Shown here: positions 60,205 through 64,000 of the stretch, piece after piece | Layout of the letters: each line of letters opens with the position of its first letter | Position numbering within the stretch: the stretch's first letter is position 1 | Source of the DNA: Vreelandella alkaliphila | Lineage (GTDB): Bacteria > Pseudomonadota > Gammaproteobacteria > Pseudomonadales > Halomonadaceae | Direction: 5' to 3' | Length of the DNA: 64,000 nucleotides | NCBI RefSeq assembly: GCF_016107625.1 | Contig: NZ_JABASV010000004.1 | Coordinates: 124,001 to 188,000, forward strand | Program-made: the position numbers and the translations under genes | The notes under the pieces: model-generated | The model's input: the letters and a program-made list of their open reading frames with translations, nothing else | Told to the model about the DNA's origin: nothing | Database searches by the model: none

Positions 60205-61164
60205 TTAGTGGCGATCATTAGCCGTCAATAGTGAGCACCCTTCCGGCAGCAGCACTTTCAGCGCAAGCGGCACTACTTCGACGCAAAATCGCTCATAGCG
60301 ACGCGCCTCTCCATCTAAGGTTAACGGCCAAGGTTCATCATCTGGCTGAGTCGTTACCGACAGCTGGCTGGCGGTAAAATAATGCACAAAGCGCCCTTCG
60401 GCTGGAAACTGCTGCAACTCACTCAGCAACGTCGGCAACTCTGCCGCTGATGAAAAGTCCTTGACCAGTAGCACATCGAAACGGCCATCGTCGAGCTTAG
60501 CTCTTGGCGCTAATACTTGCCCGCCGCCAGATTGGCGACCATTGCCCAGCGCGAGAAGTAACAGCGACGCTTCTTGCTGCTGGTCCCCCCAATGCAACGT
60601 GCCGCAATAACTACGGTGCCGCCATGCTTTCAAAGCGCCCATTAGGGAGTATGCGCCACCACCTAACATGCGCTTTAGCGTTTTAGGGGTTGATGAGGTA
60701 ATTTCGGCACCAAATCCGCCAGTTGTCATGTTGACGTAATAACTAACCGCTTCTTCTGCGCCTGACTGAGCGGTCATTCTGATCACATCAATCGGCGATG
60801 GAGACAAGTGCCTTGCAGCCTCAAGGGCTGGCCCTGGCTCCAGCGGCAAACCGAGGGAAGTAGCAAAATCGTTGGCACTGCCTAACGGCACAATGCCTAG
60901 TGCTGGTCGCAGATCATGAGCAATCCGCATGAGTCCGTTAACCACTTCATTAACGGTACCATCGCCACCACAGGCAATGACCCGCGTAGCGCCCAGCTCG
61001 ACCGCTTGGGCAGCGAACTCAGCGGCATCGCCGCCTTCCCAGGTCGAACGTACGATGATCGACATCCCTGCCTTGCGCTGCTCTTCAACAGCTTCGCGCA
61101 GCGCCGGGTTACCGGCAGACTTACCGTTAATAATCAGTAAATAGTGCTGCTGTGTATCTGTCAC
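60205..61164 (-). CDS. yegS: YegS-like lipid kinase (diacylglycerol kinase catalytic domain)
   Basis: Cytoplasmic kinase of the DAGK_cat family; E. coli YegS phosphorylates phosphatidylglycerol in vitro. 319 residues. Seen: LLIINGKSAGN at the N-terminus, ACGGDGTVNEVVNGL (about 64-77), GIVPLGSANDFATSLG and the late LDGEARRYERF. Start GTG at 61164 after GGAGAGGG; an ATG in another frame lies between and is not used. Confidence 0.88.
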   Translation of the reverse strand: MTDTQQHYLLIINGKSAGNPALREAVEEQRKAGMSIIVRSTWEGGDAAEFAAQAVELGATRVIACGGDGTVNEVVNGLMRIAHDLRPALGIVPLGSANDFATSLGLPLEPGPALEAARHLSPSPIDVIRMTAQSGAEEAVSYYVNMTTGGFGAEITSSTPKTLKRMLGGGAYSLMGALKAWRHRSYCGTLHWGDQQQEASLLLLALGNGRQSGGGQVLAPRAKLDDGRFDVLLVKDFSSAAELPTLLSELQQFPAEGRFVHYFTASQLSVTTQPDDEPWPLTLDGEARRYERFCVEVVPLALKVLLPEGCSLLTANDRH

Positions 61165-61203
61165 CGGCGCATTCCCTCTCCATGGTTAGTTCGCTGGCTT
61201 ACC

Positions 61204-63834
61204 TTATGCCAGCGCTTTCTCAACAACTTCGAATACGTTTGACGATAAAGGCTCCTGCTTAATACGCACAAGCTCATCGCGCATTAACTGCTGACGTTCT
61301 TCGTCGAAACGCTGCCAACGGGTTAACGGTGTCACCAGCCGTGCGGCTATTTCGGGATTCAGGCGATTTAGCTCAATCACCACATCGGCTAACAGCGCGT
61401 ATCCTTTACCATCTAAACGATGGAAATTAATCCGATTTTGGGCAAATGCTCCGACCAGGGCACGCACTTTATTAGGGTTCTTAATTGAAAATGCTGGGTG
61501 CTGCATTAGATATTGAACACGCTCAAGAACATCTGGCTGCGGGCGTGACACCTGTATGGTGAACCACTGATCCATAACCAACGGGTCATGTGCCCATTTT
61601 TCGCCAAAGGCCTTCAGTGCTGGAGACGCGATATCATCACGGTCACTATGAACCAACAAGGTCAGCGCATGACGAACATCGGTCATGTTATGTTCCGCAG
61701 CAAACTGCGTTTCGCAAAACGTAATGCCCTCTTCGTCCTCAATCGCCATTAAATAAGTTAAGGCGACGTTTTTGAGGCTACGCTGGGCGATCTGTTCAGG
61801 CGTTGGCGCGTAGGGTTTATCGCTTTGGTTCGCTTTATACACGGCGATAAATTCATCACGCAGCGCAACGGCTAACGACTGGCGCACGAATTCGCGAGCG
61901 GCGTGTATTGCGTCCACATCTACAATCGGCTGCTGCTCGGCAATATAGGCTTCAGAGGGTAGCGTCAGCATTTCTGCCAGCACCGCTTTATCGCTCATAG
62001 CACTAGTAAGCAGCGTTCTAAAGGCTTCCACAACACGGCTGTCCATGACCTTTTCAACACCATTACGATGTGCAGCGATTAGATCATCTAACGCCAGCAT
62101 AGCAAGCCGCTGGCCGGCATCCCAACGGTTAAAGCCATCGCTATCATGCGTCAGCAAAAACGCAAGGTCTTCACGCGAATAGGGAAAGTGTAGCTTTACG
62201 GGTGCAGAAAAATCGCGCAGCAGTGAAGGAACAGGCGCTTCAGCAACGTCAGTAAAGACAAACGTCTGCTCATCTTCAGTGAGATGAATAACAGCGTCGT
62301 TACCTAGCTTCTCACCTGACAGTGTTAATGTCAGATCCTGTCCCGACTTGGTGCCCACTAGCCCCATACGTACGGGAATGTGTAACGACAGCTTGTCTGA
62401 TTGCCCTGGAGTCGCGGGGGTACGTTGGCGCAGAGTGAGATGATACTCCCCATGGGCGTAATCGTATTCACCGTGCGCATCGATTTCAGGCGTGCCTGCC
62501 TGGGAGTACCAACGCATAAATTGGCTAAGGTCTACATCAGACACCTCAGCCATGCAGCCCACAAAGTCTTCAATGGTCACTGCCTGACCATCAAAACGTT
62601 CAAAATAAAGATCTGAGCCGCGACGGAAGTCTTCCCAACCCAGTAAATTACGCAGCATGCGCACAACCTCTGCACCCTTTTCGTAAATCGTCAGAGTGTA
62701 AAAGTTGGTGATTTCAATAAAGTGGTCTGGCCGGATCGGATGCGCCGTTGGCCCAGCATCTTCGGCGAACTGAGCAGTGCGGAAAAATGACACGTCTTGA
62801 ATGCGCTTAACAGGAGCCGAGTTGGTATCGGCGGAAAAGCACTGATCACGAAATACAGTAAAGCCTTCCTTTAAAGAGAGCTGGAACCAATCACGGCAAG
62901 TCACTCGATTGCCTGACCAGTTGTGGAAATATTCATGGGCAACAATCCCTTCCACATTTTGGAAGGCTGCGTCCGTCGCGGTATTGGGATGAGTTAATAC
63001 CGCAGCGGAGTTAAATATATTAAGCCCTTTGTTTTCCATTGCCCCCATATTGAAATCATTCACTGCCACAATCATAAACAGATCAAGGTCGTATTCACGG
63101 CCATAGGTCTGTTCGTCCCATGCCATAGCACGCTTAAGAGAGGCCATCGCATGTTCGGTTTTATCTAGGTTTTCTTGCTCGACCCATAACTGCAGCGTCA
63201 CGTTGCGGCCGCTCACAGTCTCAAAAGAATCTTCCACTTTATGCAAATTCCCAGCAACTAAAGCGAACAGATAGCAGGGTTTCGGGTGCGGGTCTTCCCA
63301 GGTCGCAAAGTGGCGGCCATTTTCCAATGCACCTTGATCAACAGGATTACCATTGGCGAGTAGCACTGGTTCACTGGTGGCGTTACCAATCACCGTTACC
63401 TTAAAAGTGGCCATCACATCAGGACGATCGGGGTAATAAGTAATTCGCCGAAAGCCTTCTGCTTCACACTGGGTGCAATACATGCCGTTAGATTGGTACA
63501 GCCCTTCCAACGCAGTATTGCTGCTGGGAGCTAGCTCCACCTCACTCTCCAGCATGAAGGTCTCTGGCACATCCGCTATGTGCAGCACCTCATCCGTTAA
63601 CTGATACGCAGCATCAGCCAAAGGGCTACCATCGATAGCGAGTGATATCAGCGTCAGATGTTCACCGTTAAGCACTAACGGCGCTTGTGAATCAGCGCTT
63701 GGATGACGCTCTATTTGCAGACGTGCTTTTACGCGGGTTGCTGCAGGGTCAAGATCAAACGTCAGCTCGGTATGGGTAACTAGGTAGGCGGGCGGCTGGT
63801 AGTCGCTTAAATAAACCGGCTGCGGATCAGACAT
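61204..63834 (-). CDS. pepN: Aminopeptidase N
   Basis: Zinc M1 aminopeptidase that releases N-terminal residues from peptides. 876 residues, the usual bacterial length. Seen: substrate-binding GAMEN (264-268), zinc motif HEYFHNW with H300, E301, H304 and the third ligand E323 in LKEGFTVFRDQ, and a C-terminal helical domain (DUF3458-type). AGGAG precedes the ATG. Preceded at the right edge by another minus-strand gene. Confidence 0.97.
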   Translation of the reverse strand: MSDPQPVYLSDYQPPAYLVTHTELTFDLDPAATRVKARLQIERHPSADSQAPLVLNGEHLTLISLAIDGSPLADAAYQLTDEVLHIADVPETFMLESEVELAPSSNTALEGLYQSNGMYCTQCEAEGFRRITYYPDRPDVMATFKVTVIGNATSEPVLLANGNPVDQGALENGRHFATWEDPHPKPCYLFALVAGNLHKVEDSFETVSGRNVTLQLWVEQENLDKTEHAMASLKRAMAWDEQTYGREYDLDLFMIVAVNDFNMGAMENKGLNIFNSAAVLTHPNTATDAAFQNVEGIVAHEYFHNWSGNRVTCRDWFQLSLKEGFTVFRDQCFSADTNSAPVKRIQDVSFFRTAQFAEDAGPTAHPIRPDHFIEITNFYTLTIYEKGAEVVRMLRNLLGWEDFRRGSDLYFERFDGQAVTIEDFVGCMAEVSDVDLSQFMRWYSQAGTPEIDAHGEYDYAHGEYHLTLRQRTPATPGQSDKLSLHIPVRMGLVGTKSGQDLTLTLSGEKLGNDAVIHLTEDEQTFVFTDVAEAPVPSLLRDFSAPVKLHFPYSREDLAFLLTHDSDGFNRWDAGQRLAMLALDDLIAAHRNGVEKVMDSRVVEAFRTLLTSAMSDKAVLAEMLTLPSEAYIAEQQPIVDVDAIHAAREFVRQSLAVALRDEFIAVYKANQSDKPYAPTPEQIAQRSLKNVALTYLMAIEDEEGITFCETQFAAEHNMTDVRHALTLLVHSDRDDIASPALKAFGEKWAHDPLVMDQWFTIQVSRPQPDVLERVQYLMQHPAFSIKNPNKVRALVGAFAQNRINFHRLDGKGYALLADVVIELNRLNPEIAARLVTPLTRWQRFDEERQQLMRDELVRIKQEPLSSNVFEVVEKALA

Positions 63835-63918
63835 AGTGCGTGACTCCTGTAAGCTTATAAATTATTTGATGAGGCAGCGCCTAACGCTGCACCATCGTAT
63901 TACTGTCGATCGAGTTAA

Positions 63919-64000
63919 TTAATCACGGAAGTTATCAAATTGTAATGGTAGTTCAGGCCCCTCTTCGCCACGTAAAAGCGCCATCACGCTCTGAAGATCG
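63919..64000 (-). CDS. C-terminal fragment of a gene cut by the window edge
   Basis: Only the last 26 codons and the TAA stop are inside the window. The visible tail is acidic and ends LPLQFDNFRD. Frame and position upstream of pepN suggest a small conserved protein; in Pseudomonas a YeaC-type (DUF1315) gene lies near pepN, but the piece is too short to assign. Confidence 0.5.
   Translation of the reverse strand, partial: DLQSVMALLRGEEGPELPLQFDNFRD

Overview
The window reads as a compact, purely chromosomal stretch of a gammaproteobacterium. Protein content, many acidic proteins, moderate GC and a gene order that closely follows the Pseudomonas aeruginosa PA44xx region suggest Halomonas or a near relative (genus inferred, not proven). 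About 65 genes pack the window. No tRNA, insertion sequence, prophage, CRISPR array or toxin-antitoxin module was seen, and apart from the rnpB locus no gene-free stretch exceeds about 280 bases.

Layout. 1-8160 (minus): division and cell-wall (dcw) cluster rsmH-ftsL-ftsI-murE-murF-mraY-murD, with murD cut by the left edge. 8214-8575 (minus): RNase P RNA, followed by rsmI. 9577-12756 (plus): lpoA-yraN-diaA-dolP. 12887-17880 (minus): sspB-sspA, the cytochrome bc1 operon petABC, and rplM-rpsI. 18105-19965: divergent zapE/zapG. 20056-22200: a Nif3-like gene and degS. 22256-29045 (minus): mlaFEDCB-ibaG-murA-hisG-hisD. 29340-36498 (plus): kdsD-kdsC-lptC-lptA-lptB-rpoN-hpf-ptsN-rapZ-ptsO. 36570-48656: pmbA, yjgA/darP, then tldD-yhdP-rng-maf-mreD-mreC-mreB. 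48886-52156 (plus): gatCAB. 52227-64000: sixA-gpsA, htpG, a DUF1232 gene, slt, a LysE-family exporter, a cold-shock gene, an acidic lipoprotein, a lipid-kinase gene, pepN and a cut gene at the right edge.

The genes together cover envelope construction: peptidoglycan precursor synthesis (mur, mraY), its polymerisation and control (ftsI, lpoA, slt, mreBCD), LPS core sugar and transport (kdsDC, lptABC), outer-membrane lipid asymmetry (mlaB-F, yhdP, dolP), envelope stress sensing (degS) and nitrogen-PTS signalling (ptsN, ptsO, sixA, rpoN, rapZ).

No undescribed multi-gene system was found. The points most worth checking are regulatory: a near-consensus sigma-54 promoter just before rpoN; a near-perfect sigma-32 promoter overlapping the stop codon of the gene before htpG, followed by a 28-bp perfect palindrome in the htpG leader; rnpB with its own terminator sitting where mraZ normally begins the dcw cluster; and a recurring habit of short degenerate tandem duplications (12-18 bp) in gene spacers, twice running over a stop codon (pmbA and tldD, the two halves of one protease).
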